Counted from the first letter of the stretch, positions 41,686-50,134 are shown. The stretch is 64,000 bases of DNA from Acidobacteriota bacterium (GCA_016789705.1 JAEUQR010000158.1:1-64000); one strand, 5' to 3'. The notes: generated by a model not told the origin, from the letters alone. Numbers and translations: made by a program.

Positions 41686-42665
41686 CGATCCTCGTCTCGA
41701 TCCAGCAGCCCGTCGCCGCCTGGCAGATTCCGGCGGCGGCCGTCGAGCGTCTGCGCGCCCACTGTCCGCAGCACACGTTCCTCCACGCCACGACGCCCGA
41801 GGCGCGCGCCGAAGGCCTGCGCGTGTGCGACGTCGCCTTCACGTGGGTGCTGACGCCGCCCGAACTCGCCACCGCCGAGCGTCTGACCTGGCTGCATTCG
41901 TCGGCGGTGGCCGTCGGCACGTTGTGCCTGCCGGAACTCGCCGCGCGCGGCATCGTCGTGTCGAACTCCCGGCAGATCCAGTCCACGCCGATTGCCGAAC
42001 ACGTGCTGGCGTCGCTGCTGGCCCTCACGCGGCGCCTGTCGCTTGCCTTCGAGCGGCAGCAGCAGGCCGCGTGGGCGCAGAACGAGTTCACCGGCACGCA
42101 GTTGCCGACGGTGCTGCGCGGGCAATGCCTGGGTGTCGTCGGCCTCGGGTCCATCGGCGCCGAAGTGGCGCGGCTCGCCGCGGCGTTCGGCATGGAGGTC
42201 GTCGGCGTGCGGCGCGATCCCACGCGTGGCGCGCCGCCCGGCGTGTCACGCGTGTGGAGCCCCGAGAGCCTCGACGAGATGCTCGCGGTGGCGGATGTCG
42301 TCGTCATCGCCGCGCCGCTCACGGCCGCGACCGACGCCCTCTTCGACAAGGCGCGGATCGCGCGGATGCGTCGCGGCGCGCGGCTCGTGAACGTCGCGCG
42401 CGGTCAGCTCGTGGACACGATGGCGCTCGTCGACGCCCTCACGAGCGGGCACCTGGCCGGCGCCGCGCTCGACGTCTTCCACGAAGAGCCGCTGCCGGCG
42501 TCGCATCCGATCTGGCGCGCGCCGAACGCCGTGCTCACGCCGCACACGTCGGGCTTCCGCCCCGATCACTGGTTCGACGTCGTCGATCTCTTCGCCGGGA
42601 ACATCCGCCGCCGGGAGGCAGGCGAGCCCGTGCACTGGCAGGTCGATCTCGCGCGTGGCTACTGA
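41682..42665 (+). CDS. D-isomer-specific 2-hydroxyacid dehydrogenase
   Basis: A 327-aa NAD(P)-dependent dehydrogenase. The substrate domain has [50 protein letters not shown]. The Rossmann fold has [34 protein letters not shown], with catalytic Arg in [13 protein letters not shown], Glu in [11 protein letters not shown] and His in [12 protein letters not shown]. Member of the glyoxylate/hydroxypyruvate reductase type; the substrate is not determined. GTG start overlapping the moaC stop. NAD-linked context with rex is suggestive. Confidence 0.92.
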   Translation: MTILVSIQQPVAAWQIPAAAVERLRAHCPQHTFLHATTPEARAEGLRVCDVAFTWVLTPPELATAERLTWLHSSAVAVGTLCLPELAARGIVVSNSRQIQSTPIAEHVLASLLALTRRLSLAFERQQQAAWAQNEFTGTQLPTVLRGQCLGVVGLGSIGAEVARLAAAFGMEVVGVRRDPTRGAPPGVSRVWSPESLDEMLAVADVVVIAAPLTAATDALFDKARIARMRRGARLVNVARGQLVDTMALVDALTSGHLAGAALDVFHEEPLPASHPIWRAPNAVLTPHTSGFRPDHWFDVVDLFAGNIRRREAGEPVHWQVDLARGY

Positions 42666-43713
42666 GGCGCGGCCGGCCTACGCGCCGCATCTCGACGGCC
42701 TGCGGGCGGTGTCGGTGGCGGCCGTCGCCTGGTCGCACTGGATGCCGGCGTGGCAGTTCGGCCTGCCGTTCGGCGCCGGCGTGCACCTGTTCTTCGTCCT
42801 GAGCGGCTTCCTCATCACGCGCATCCTGCTCGGCCTGCGCGACGCCCCGGAGCGCGGATCGGCCGTGGGCCGCTTCTATATGCGGCGCGCGCTCCGTCTC
42901 TTTCCGGCGTTCTACGTCGTGCTCGCGGCCGCGTGGGCGGCGGACGTGCCACTCGCCGCCACCACGTGGGCGTGGCACGCGGCGTACCTCTCGAACGCCT
43001 ACATCGCCTGGCAGGGGGTGTGGCAGGGCCACTTCAGCCACTTCTGGTCGCTCGCGGTGGAAGAGCAGTTCTATCTGCTGTGGCCGTGGGCGGTCGTGTG
43101 GCTGCCGTCGGCGCGCCTGCCGTGGCTCTTCGCGGCGACGGTGCTGCTCGGGCCGGTCGCGCGTCTCGTGGCCGACGCCCGCGAACTCGGCGAGCCGTTC
43201 TGGGCCCTCGTGCCGGGCGGCAGCGCCGACTCGCTCGGGCTCGGCGCGCTCATCGCGTGGCTGGCGTGGGCGGCATCGCCCCAATCGGCCTCCCGCGTGT
43301 GGCCGCGCGCCGGCGCCTGTGGACTCGTCGTGTGGCTCACGCTCGCCCTGCCCGAATGGCTCGGTCATGCGTTGCCATCGTGGCTGACCGTGTGGCGTCA
43401 GGTGGCGCAGGGGCTCGTGTTCGCGTGGATCGTGTGGCGCGGGATCGCAGGATGGCCGGGCGTCGTCGGGCGCGTGCTCGGGCATCCCGCGGTCGTGGCG
43501 ATGGGCCGCATCAGTTACGGCATCTATCTCGTGCATCCGTTTGCGCCGGTCGTGCTCGACGCCGCTCTCGCTGCCGCCGGCTGGCCATCGGCGATGGCGT
43601 TCGTCCCGCTGTGGCGGGCCGCGCTGTCGTGGGGCGTGACACTGGCGCTCGCGACGGTGCTCTGGCACGTGGTGGAGGCGCCGTGGCATCGCCTGAAGGC
43701 GCGCCTCGCGTGA
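42655..43713 (+). CDS. Acyltransferase 3 family membrane protein (OafA/YrhL-like)
   Basis: A 352-aa inner-membrane O-acyltransferase with about 10 helices. N-terminal signature PHLDGLRAVSVAAVAWSHW with the conserved His, GVHLFFVLSGFLITRILL, RFYMRRALRLFPAFYVVL and HFWSLAVEEQFYLLWPW; a C-terminal SYGIYLVHPFAPVV. Enzymes of this type add acetyl or other acyl groups to surface glycans or lipids. Its GTG start lies 11 nt inside the dehydrogenase gene. The substrate is unknown. Confidence 0.92.
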   Translation: MATEARPAYAPHLDGLRAVSVAAVAWSHWMPAWQFGLPFGAGVHLFFVLSGFLITRILLGLRDAPERGSAVGRFYMRRALRLFPAFYVVLAAAWAADVPLAATTWAWHAAYLSNAYIAWQGVWQGHFSHFWSLAVEEQFYLLWPWAVVWLPSARLPWLFAATVLLGPVARLVADARELGEPFWALVPGGSADSLGLGALIAWLAWAASPQSASRVWPRAGACGLVVWLTLALPEWLGHALPSWLTVWRQVAQGLVFAWIVWRGIAGWPGVVGRVLGHPAVVAMGRISYGIYLVHPFAPVVLDAALAAAGWPSAMAFVPLWRAALSWGVTLALATVLWHVVEAPWHRLKARLA

Positions 43714-43833
43714 ATTCGACTGGCGTCGACGACGCGTAGACCGCGCCCGGCCGGGCCAGGTGCCGCCGTTCGCGGCGACACTCGTCCCCGCCGCCTGCGC
43801 CGTGATAGCGTTCGGCCGTCAGGAGGACGCGTG

Positions 43834-44277
43834 ATGGAACGGCGAGACGTATTGCAGGCGGGCGTGGCGGTGATCGTGGGTGCGGCCATGCCGCGGCGGG
43901 CCCTGGCGGCCCAGGCGCGTCCGGGCACGACCTCGCGGCCCCTGGGCGCGCATCCGCTCGGTGCGGCATTCGCGGGCTTTCAGGGCACGATGCTCGAGGT
44001 GACGTATCCGCCGGGAGCAGAGTCCGCCGCGCATCAGCATCCGGGCCCGACCTTCGGGTATGTCGTGCGCGGGAAAATCCGCTGGGCCATCAACGGTGAG
44101 CCGGCGAAGGTGCTCGAGGCGGGGCAGTCGTTCTTCGAGCCGATGGGCTCGGTGCACAGCACGTCGGCGAACGCGAGCGAGACCGAACCGGCCGTGATTT
44201 CCGTCGTGATTCTCGGCAAGCCCGGGGAGGCGCTGTCGAAGCCGGCGGCGAAGCCCGGCGACGACGCCGCGCGCTGA
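43834..44277 (+). CDS. Exported cupin-domain protein
   Basis: A 147-aa protein with a twin-arginine-like leader (MERRDVLQAGVAVIVGAAMPRRALA), then a single cupin barrel: EVTYPPGAESAAHQHPGPTFGYVVRGKIRWAINGE (metal-ligand His residues in HQHPG, Tyr/Glu-like positions) and EAGQSFFEPMGSVHSTSAN with another His. Small periplasmic cupins of this type are widespread; some act on quercetin-like or oxidised substrates, but none can be assigned. AGGAGG 7 nt upstream favours ATG 43834 over GTG 43831. Confidence 0.85.
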   Translation: MERRDVLQAGVAVIVGAAMPRRALAAQARPGTTSRPLGAHPLGAAFAGFQGTMLEVTYPPGAESAAHQHPGPTFGYVVRGKIRWAINGEPAKVLEAGQSFFEPMGSVHSTSANASETEPAVISVVILGKPGEALSKPAAKPGDDAAR

Positions 44278-44296
44278 CGTCTACGTTCAAAACGAG

Positions 44297-44331
44297 GCGG
44301 GAATGCGAGCCCCCACGGCCCGCATTCCCGC
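44297..44331 (-). terminator. Hairpin terminator between convergent genes
   Basis: Perfect 11-bp stem GCGGGAATGCG (44297-44307) and CGCATTCCCGC (44321-44331) with a 13-nt loop. On the minus strand it is followed by CTCGTTTTGAAC, a short T run, so it best serves the secreted COAP-like gene; it may also stop the cupin transcript. Confidence 0.6.
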
Positions 44332-44341
44332 ACGAGCGCGG

Positions 44342-44974
44342 CTACTCCGGATTGCTCTCGAAGCTCAGGCCGTTGCAGGCCGTCGCGGCGTCCACGAGCG
44401 GCAGCGTGGTCGAGTTGTTCGGGCGGTGGAGCTGCACGTTGCCGGCGCCGGGGCGCGCCGTGCCGAGGTCGCGCGTCGTCACCGTGTAGCCGTTGTCGAG
44501 CTTCAGGCCGAACTGATCGACGCCGCCGGGCTCGCCGTTGTCCATCAGCCGGGCGCGGAAGTAGACGTACTCAGGATCGTTGGGGTTGTTCGTGCTGGCG
44601 ATGCCGCAGACGTCGCGCACCGGCTGGTCCACGCCGAACGGCGCGATGTAGGCCGTGACCTCCACGCTGTTCACGTGATACCCCGTCGAGTGATCGACGA
44701 AGTTCAGGTGGCCCCAGAAGTCGCCGTTCTTGCAGCCGCCGTGGGCGCCGAAGTTGGCCTTCTTGCCGGCGTCGGTGATGACATAGCCGCCGCTCGTCGT
44801 GAAGTCGCACGGGTCGGGCACCTGGTCGGCCATGCGGGCCTCGACCGTCACGGGCGAGGTCATCGTGACGGCCAGCGGCGACAGGGCCAGCGTGGCGGCC
44901 GCGAGAATGCCCGCCGTGCCGAGCCGCGCGCGCCATGCCGAAGGAGCCTGCTGAGTGTTCCGTGCTGCGTTCAT
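44342..44974 (-). CDS. Secreted protein resembling post-COAP-1 domain proteins
   Basis: A 210-aa exported protein. Signal peptide LGTAGILAAATLALSPLAVTMTSPVTVEA, then one beta-rich domain: FTTSGGYVITDAGKKANFGAHGGCKNGDFWGHLNFVDHSTGYHVNSVEVTAYI, with paired Cys and PEYVYFRARLMDNGEPGGVDQFGLKLDNGYTVTTRDLG. The GK-NFG and G-L-FVDH patterns match what I remember of the post-COAP-1 domain of actinobacterial and acidobacterial secreted proteins; function unknown. A good CGGAGG precedes the ATG, and a stable hairpin lies directly upstream of that site. Confidence 0.75.
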   Translation of the reverse strand: MNAARNTQQAPSAWRARLGTAGILAAATLALSPLAVTMTSPVTVEARMADQVPDPCDFTTSGGYVITDAGKKANFGAHGGCKNGDFWGHLNFVDHSTGYHVNSVEVTAYIAPFGVDQPVRDVCGIASTNNPNDPEYVYFRARLMDNGEPGGVDQFGLKLDNGYTVTTRDLGTARPGAGNVQLHRPNNSTTLPLVDAATACNGLSFESNPE

Positions 44975-44993
44975 TGTTCGTGCCTCCGAATTC

Positions 44994-45028
44994 TGGTATC
45001 GAGTGCGGCGTCAGCCGCGGTGATACCA
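44994..45028 (-). promoter_or_regulatory. Leader hairpin upstream of the COAP-like gene
   Basis: TGGTATC (44994-45000) pairs with GATACCA (45022-45028), and inside GCGGC-GTCA-GCCGC (45005-45018) forms a second stem, with small asymmetric bulges. In the minus-strand transcript it ends a few nt before the CGGAGG ribosome-binding site. It could be a double-stranded operator or a 5'-UTR structure. Confidence 0.45.
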
Positions 45029-45157
45029 ACCGGAGGAGCACGGACAGTGCCAGCAGGCGACGGCGTGCAGCGGCGCGTCGCCGCGTGATCGAGGAGCGCC
45101 CGCCGCGCGGCAGTGAGGCGCGAATCCGTCAGCGCACCGCTGAAATCGAACCGAGGC

Positions 45158-45925
45158 TCAGAACGTGCGCGCCTGCGGTACCGGCCACCAGCGCACCTGG
45201 ACCTTGCCGACGATGTAGCGCTTGGGGACGAAGCCGAAGTGGCGGCTGTCCTGGCTGTTGTTCCGGTGGTCGCCCATCACGAAGTAGTGGCCCTGCGGGA
45301 TCACCTGCGGGCCCCAGTCGTCGTGGCTCTGATATTCCACGGGCACGTACTCGCTCGGCATCGGCACGTCGTTCACGTAGACGCGGCCATCGACGATGCG
45401 CACCTGATCGCCTTCCTCGGCGATGACACGCTTCACGAACATCTTGTCGGGGTCGAGCGGGTAGTAGAGCATCACGATGTCGCCGCGGCGCGGATCCGAC
45501 ATCCGGTAGATCAGCTTGTTGACGATGAGGCGGTCCTGATCGTCGAGCGTGGGGGCCATGCTGAGGCCCTCGACGCGCGCCACCTGGAACACGAACGTCA
45601 CGATGACGATGGCGTAGAGGGCGGCCGAGGCCAGCGTCTTCATCCACGCCCAGAATTCCTCCTGCCAGGCAGCGAGGCGGTCGGACCGCGTGGGTGCGGC
45701 GGCGACCGGCGTGAAGGCGCCGGGGTGGTGGTGGCCGGGCGGCGGGGCGTCGAAGCCCGGAAGCGGCACGGCCGTGTAGGCGTCGGCCGGTGCCGCGTCC
45801 ATCTCCATCCGCGCGGCGAGCGGGGCGGCCGGCGCGGGAGCCGGCTCGACCGCGGCCTCGGGGCCAGGAACGGGGAGCTCGGGCGTCACGGGCGCGTCGG
45901 CGTCGGCTCGGTCGGGCTGATCCAC
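45158..45925 (-). CDS. lepB: Signal peptidase I
   Basis: A 255-aa membrane serine protease that removes signal peptides from exported proteins. A long Pro/Ala-rich cytoplasmic N-terminus (about 90 residues) precedes one membrane helix (LASAALYAIVIVTFVFQVARV). Catalytic Ser122 lies in VEGLSMAPTL and Lys165 in MFVKRVIAEEGD; box E is VMGDHRNNSQDSRHFG. Start GTG 45925 has GAGGAG 9 nt upstream. A shorter start at MEMDAAPADAY cannot be excluded. It is divergent from nuoI. Confidence 0.94.
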   Translation of the reverse strand: MDQPDRADADAPVTPELPVPGPEAAVEPAPAPAAPLAARMEMDAAPADAYTAVPLPGFDAPPPGHHHPGAFTPVAAAPTRSDRLAAWQEEFWAWMKTLASAALYAIVIVTFVFQVARVEGLSMAPTLDDQDRLIVNKLIYRMSDPRRGDIVMLYYPLDPDKMFVKRVIAEEGDQVRIVDGRVYVNDVPMPSEYVPVEYQSHDDWGPQVIPQGHYFVMGDHRNNSQDSRHFGFVPKRYIVGKVQVRWWPVPQARTF

Positions 45926-46050
45926 GGGGTGGGCTCCTCGATTACCTAATACGGTCGTGGCGGGCGCCGCGTTTCCCCGGCGCCCGGCCATTCCATGGTA
46001 ACCGAACCCCCGGCCCGGGACCGGAACCGCCCGGCCCTGCGCGCCGATGC

Positions 46051-46056
46051 TACAAT
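46051..46056 (+). promoter_or_regulatory. -10 element TACAAT of nuoI
   Basis: GCTACAATTG lies 43 nt before the ATG of nuoI; no good -35. GGGAG before the ATG gives a conventional ribosome-binding site, unlike the leaderless genes. Confidence 0.4.
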
Positions 46057-46099
46057 TGCCAAGGTACGGGGCCCGGTTCTGCCTCGTCAGGGGAGCGGC

Positions 46100-46546
46100 A
46101 TGATTCGCCCGTTGGTCAACGGTTTCGCGCTGACGTTCAAGCACCTGTTCCGGAAGCCCATCACGGTGGACTATCCGAACCAGAAAGTGCCGATGTTCCC
46201 GCGCTATCGCGGCAAGCAGGTGCTGATGCGCGACGAGCACGGCATGGAGAAGTGCGTGGCCTGCGGCCTGTGCTCCGTGGCCTGCCCGGCCGACGCCATC
46301 TACCTCGAGGCCGCCGAGAACGACGGCACCGTCATGGCCGGCCCCCGCTACGCGGCCGTGTATCAGATCCACAAGACCCGCTGCATCTTCTGTGGCTACT
46401 GCGAGGAAGCCTGCCCCGTCTCGGCCATCTTCATGGGCAAGGACTACGAGCTGGCCGTCTACAGCAAGGACGACTTCGTGTGGGACAAGACGGAGCTCCT
46501 CGTGCCGGCGCCCGCGGGCGTCTCGGCGCCGCAGTCGGTCCGATAG
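46100..46546 (+). CDS. nuoI: NADH-quinone oxidoreductase subunit I (NuoI), orphan
   Basis: A 148-aa ferredoxin-like subunit of complex I carrying clusters N6a and N6b. Two 4Fe-4S motifs: CVACGLCSVACP and CIFCGYCEEACP. The N-terminus has FKHLFRKPITVDYPNQKVPMFPRYRGKQVL and the C-terminus YSKDDFVWDKTELL, both typical of NuoI. The rest of the complex I genes are absent from the window; it is followed instead by the homocysteine methyltransferase/MTHFR gene (34 nt). Start ATG 46100, with GGGAG upstream. Confidence 0.93.
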   Translation: MIRPLVNGFALTFKHLFRKPITVDYPNQKVPMFPRYRGKQVLMRDEHGMEKCVACGLCSVACPADAIYLEAAENDGTVMAGPRYAAVYQIHKTRCIFCGYCEEACPVSAIFMGKDYELAVYSKDDFVWDKTELLVPAPAGVSAPQSVR

Positions 46547-46580
46547 GCGGCACCGCGCCGGCTGACGCCGCCGCATCCTG

Positions 46581-48434
46581 ATGTCACGTCCAGGTTTTCT
46601 CGACGCCCTCGCCTCCCGTGTGCTCGTCTGCGACGGCGCGATGGGCACCCAGCTGTACGGCCGGGGTGTCTTCATCAATCGCTGCTTCGAGTCGCTCAAC
46701 ACGTCGCAGCCCGACCTCGTGAGCGAGGTGCACCGCGAGTACCTGGCGGCCGGCGCCGATGTCATCGAGACCAACACGTTCGGCGCCTCGCGGCTGAAGC
46801 TGCGCGCCTTCGGTCTCGGCGATGAGGTGCATGCCATCAACCTGGCCGGCGCCCGCCTGGCGCGGGCGGCCGCGGGCGATGCGGCATACGTAGCCGGCGC
46901 GATCGGGCCGCTCGGCGTGCGCATCGAGCCGTGGGGCAAGACCGGCGTGGATGAAGCGCGCGAGTACTTCCGCGAGCAGGCAGCCGCGCTCGTCGAAGGG
47001 GGCGTCGATCTGCTGATGCTCGAGACGTTCCGCGACTGGAACGAAGCAGCGGCGGCGGTGGACGCGGTGCGCGCCGTCTGCGACCTGCCGATCGTGGCGC
47101 AGGTCACGACCGAGGAGGACGGCAACAGCCTTGATGGCACGCCGCCGGAGCAGTTCGGTCCGGCGCTGCTCGCCCGCGGCGCGAACGTCGTGGGCGTGAA
47201 CTGCAGCGTGGGCCCGGCGCCGATGCTCGAGACGGTCGAGCGGCTCGCCGATGCCTGTGGCGCGACGCCACTCTCGGCGCAGCCGAACGCCGGCAAGCCG
47301 CGCGACATCGAAGGCCGCAACATCTACCTGTGCTCGCCGGAATACATGGCGTCGTATGCGCGGCGTTTCATCGCCGCCGGCGTGCGGCTCGTGGGCGGCT
47401 GCTGCGGCACGACGCCCGAGCACATCCGCCAGATCGCGCTCGCCGTGAAGCAGCTGGCGCCGGATTCCACCCGCCCGCCGGGGGATGCCCGCCACCGTGC
47501 GGTCACCGTCGAGACGCCGATGGCGCGCACGCCGGTGCCGCGGGCCGACAAGTCGGTCGTCGGCGCGAAGCTCTCCGCCGGCACCTTCATCACCGGCGTC
47601 GAACTCGTGCCGCCCCGCGGCCATGCCGCAGCCGATGCGCTCGCCGCGGCGCGCCTGGCCGCCGGCCGCGGCATCGACCTGGTGCTCGTGTCGGACGCCC
47701 CGCGCGGCGGCGCCCGCGTGGGCGCACTGGCGCTGGCCGCGCTCATCCGGCAACAGGGCGGCATCGAGCCGCTGCTCCAGTACTCCTGCCGCGACCGCAA
47801 CCTGCTCGGCATCCAGTCCGACCTGCTCGGCGCGCACGCCATGGGCGTCCGCAACATCCTCGGCATCACCGGCGACGTCCGCAAGATCGGTGACATCCCC
47901 GACGCTACGGCGGTCTTCGACGTGGACTCGGTGGGCCTGACCCACGTGCTGAGCCGTCTCAATCACGGCCTCGACATCGCCGGGCAGCCGATTGGCGAGC
48001 CCACGGGGCTGCTGGCCGGTGTGATGGTGAATCCGGCAGCCGCGGACCTCGATCGCGAGCTCCGCCGCTTCGAATACAAGGTGGAGGCCGGCGCCGAGTT
48101 CGTGGTCACGCGGCCGGTCTTCGACGTGTCCGCCTTCGAACGCTTCCTGCGCCGCGTCGAGCACCTGAAGATCCCCGTGGTGGCCGGGCTCTGGCCCTTC
48201 GATTCGCCCCTGAACGCCGAGTTCATGGCCAACGAAGTGCCGGACGTCGTCGTGCCGTTGACGCTCGTCGAGCGGATGCGTGCAGCTACGGGAGCCGATG
48301 AGGCCCGCCGTGAGGGCGTGAAGATTGCAAAGGAACTGCTGGACGCGCTGCGTCCGATGACGGCCGGTGTGGTCGTGTCCACGCCGGCGGGGCGGGTGGA
48401 ACGGGCACTCGAGGTCGTGTCAGCCGCGGTGTGA
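46581..48434 (+). CDS. Bifunctional homocysteine S-methyltransferase / methylenetetrahydrofolate reductase
   Basis: A 617-aa fusion (YitJ-like). N-terminal homocysteine-binding barrel: VLVCDGAMGTQLYGRG, IETNTFGASRLKL, with zinc Cys in VGVNCSVGP and GGCCGTTPEH. From about residue 330 comes a MetF-type barrel: GVELVPPRGHAAADALAAARL, LLQYSCRDRNLLGIQSDLLGAHAMGVRNILGITGDV, EFVVTRPVFDVSAFERFL and PVVAGLWPF. The two halves make 5-methyl-THF and pass methyl to homocysteine for methionine. Downstream of nuoI on the same strand. Confidence 0.93.
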   Translation: MSRPGFLDALASRVLVCDGAMGTQLYGRGVFINRCFESLNTSQPDLVSEVHREYLAAGADVIETNTFGASRLKLRAFGLGDEVHAINLAGARLARAAAGDAAYVAGAIGPLGVRIEPWGKTGVDEAREYFREQAAALVEGGVDLLMLETFRDWNEAAAAVDAVRAVCDLPIVAQVTTEEDGNSLDGTPPEQFGPALLARGANVVGVNCSVGPAPMLETVERLADACGATPLSAQPNAGKPRDIEGRNIYLCSPEYMASYARRFIAAGVRLVGGCCGTTPEHIRQIALAVKQLAPDSTRPPGDARHRAVTVETPMARTPVPRADKSVVGAKLSAGTFITGVELVPPRGHAAADALAAARLAAGRGIDLVLVSDAPRGGARVGALALAALIRQQGGIEPLLQYSCRDRNLLGIQSDLLGAHAMGVRNILGITGDVRKIGDIPDATAVFDVDSVGLTHVLSRLNHGLDIAGQPIGEPTGLLAGVMVNPAAADLDRELRRFEYKVEAGAEFVVTRPVFDVSAFERFLRRVEHLKIPVVAGLWPFDSPLNAEFMANEVPDVVVPLTLVERMRAATGADEARREGVKIAKELLDALRPMTAGVVVSTPAGRVERALEVVSAAV

Positions 48435-48475
48435 GCGGCGCCCGAGTGCCCCGGCACGGCACGGATCGGTTCTGG

Positions 48476-48481
48476 TATAGT
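48476..48481 (+). promoter_or_regulatory. -10 element TATAGT of the PmtA-like gene
   Basis: GGTATAGTGCC lies 26 nt upstream of the ATG at 48508; the -35 region (CGGCAC) is poor. Confidence 0.4.
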
Positions 48482-48507
48482 GCCGACGACGCCCGGGAGG
48501 GTCCCGA

Positions 48508-49203
48508 ATGGCTATGTTCAGTGAGCGCCAGGACGAGAAGTACATGGGAGGCGACGCCGCGACGCAGGCGCTGTCGTCCACCGTGGTCGAGAACGCGTTC
48601 GTCGAACGCGTCTACGAGAAGATCTCGGGTGTCTACGACCTGACGTTCGGACCCACGCTGCACCCCGGCCGGCTCCAGGCATTCGAGCGCATGATCATCG
48701 CCGAGGGGTCGTCGATTCTGGAAGTGGGCGTCGGCACCGGCATCAACCTGCGGCACTACCCGCGGTCGTGCCAGGTGGTGGGCATCGACCTGTCGGCCGG
48801 CATGCTCGAGAAGGCCCGCGAACGCATCGCGAAGAACGGGCTGCGCAACGTGCGCGTGCTCGAGATGGACGCCGCCAAGCTCACCTTCGAAGACAACAGC
48901 TTCGACACGGTCTACGCGCCGTATCTCATCAGCGTCGTGCCCGACCCGGTCGCCGTCGTCCGCGAAATGCGCCGCGTGTGCAAGCCCGGCGGCCGCATCG
49001 TCATCCTGAATCACTTCAAGAGCGAGAACGCGGTGCTGTCGAAGATCGAAACGGCCATCTCGCCGCTCTGCGTGCACATCGGCTTCAAGTCGGATCTGGA
49101 TCTGCCGCGCTTTCTCGAGCAGGCGGAACTGCGGCCGATCTCCATCGACAAGGTGAACCTGCTGTCGATGTGGTCGCTCGTGACCTGCGTCAAAGACGCG
49201 TAA
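48508..49203 (+). CDS. Class I methyltransferase, PmtA-like phosphatidylethanolamine N-methyltransferase candidate
   Basis: A 231-aa SAM-dependent methyltransferase. VYEKISGVYDLTFGPTLHPGR near residues 36-56, motif I ILEVGVGTGINLRHYP, then VVGIDLSAGMLEKARERI, DAAKLTFEDNSFDTVYAPYLISVVPDP, and RVCKPGGRIVILNHFKSEN. The YD-x-FG and VNH/LNH features and overall order resemble Rhodobacter-type PmtA, which converts phosphatidylethanolamine toward phosphatidylcholine. That specific role is inference. Cytosolic or peripheral. GGAGGG 7 nt before the ATG. Confidence 0.85.
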   Translation: MAMFSERQDEKYMGGDAATQALSSTVVENAFVERVYEKISGVYDLTFGPTLHPGRLQAFERMIIAEGSSILEVGVGTGINLRHYPRSCQVVGIDLSAGMLEKARERIAKNGLRNVRVLEMDAAKLTFEDNSFDTVYAPYLISVVPDPVAVVREMRRVCKPGGRIVILNHFKSENAVLSKIETAISPLCVHIGFKSDLDLPRFLEQAELRPISIDKVNLLSMWSLVTCVKDA

Positions 49204-49228
49204 AGGCACGCGCTCAGGATCGGCCCGC

Positions 49229-49255
49229 GACCCGCTCGCCACTGGCGTGCGGGTC
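49229..49255. terminator. Strong hairpin downstream of the PmtA-like gene
   Basis: 27-nt perfect dyad centred on 49242: GACCCGC-T-CGCCA-C-TGGCG-T-GCGGGTC. No T-tract follows. It lies 26 nt after the stop and probably ends or protects the transcript. Confidence 0.45.
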
Positions 49256-49331
49256 GTGCTGCGTACGGAGACGTTCGCTCCAACTGCAGGCGCCGCCCGG
49301 CGGGCTCGGAACGTCCCGCTGCCGTTCGCCG

Positions 49332-49361
49332 GCCCTTCGAGGCGGTCCCGCCTTGAAGGGC
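49332..49361. repeat. Second strong dyad in the same intergenic region
   Basis: GCCCTTC-G-AGGCGG-TC-CCGCCT-T-GAAGGGC: 13 bp with one mismatch and a 2-nt loop. The 242-nt gap holds no credible gene. This hairpin sits too far (129 nt) from the upstream gene to be its primary terminator and could be an interspersed repeat unit. Confidence 0.45.
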
Positions 49362-49445
49362 GAGGCAAGGAGCGCCGAGGCCTCTGTGACTGTGTCTCCC
49401 GACCGATGCGTCCCCCAACTGCCCGCCGGCGCCACTCGCCGGGCA

Positions 49446-50004
49446 CTACTTCGTGACTCGCTCCCACGTCAAACGAGTGTCGACCACGGGCGGGTTGTTC
49501 TCTGCCGGGTCGACACTCAGCACCACGCGGTCCGGCCCTTCGAACGTGAACCAGCGTTTCCGCGTGGCCCCGATCATGTTGGGGGTCTTGTCGACTTCCA
49601 CGCGATGAAGGACGAATCCTTCCTTCGCGTGCACCTCGACGGCGGCGCAGTAGGCGCCAAGGCCGGCGATTCCTGAACTCGCCTCTTCTGGTGTCGGCGC
49701 ATACCCGAGGGGATCCCTCTTACCACCCATGTTCCACATGGAGCGATTGGGATCCATGCTGACGTAACACATGCCCCCCAATGTCCGTGTAGATGATCTA
49801 GCCCACGCTCAGTGGGCTCTGTCGCAGCGTTCCGTCCGCGAGGCGTTGCTGATACGACACGAGCCGCCACATCCCGACAAATTGCCTCGCGATTGCCGCC
49901 TCGTCTCTGGACTGAGCGCCTGCCTCGAGCCACGCAGTGTGGGCCGGGTAGAACGAGACGGCGCACGCGCCCACGATCGCGAGTCGCAGATGCTGCAATC
50001 TCAC
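49446..50004 (-). pseudogene. Lipocalin-like secreted protein, broken by a stop and a frameshift
   Basis: The first 68 codons (GTG 50004) give a leader and the lipocalin-like opening FVGMWRLVSYQQRLADGTLRQSPLSVG, then TAG at 49798-49800. The same frame continues I-I-Y-T-D-I-G-G. Homology then moves to another frame within a run of six G (about 49776-49781): MCYVSMDPNRSMWNMGGKRDPLGYAP... through VVLSVDPAENNPPVVDTRLTWERVTK, ending 49446. The two pieces together make a normal lipocalin-like-domain protein of about 185 aa. Two independent lesions mean a genuine pseudogene is likely, although a homopolymer error could explain one. Confidence 0.7.
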
Positions 50005-50134
50005 GCTTGCTCCGTTGAAGAAATGGCGGCGAACAGCATTGGACAGGGCGCCGTGGTCCCCCGCGGCCGCCTGATTCGCTTATGCCGTGGTCGTCCGGCT
50101 CGTCGGCATGGGCGCGGCGGCGATTTCGCGGCGC

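Noticed and set aside
45926-47323. Long upstream extension of signal peptidase I
   Set aside because: Antisense to nuoI and the MTHFR fusion; the GTG at 45925 with GAGGAG is a complete start.
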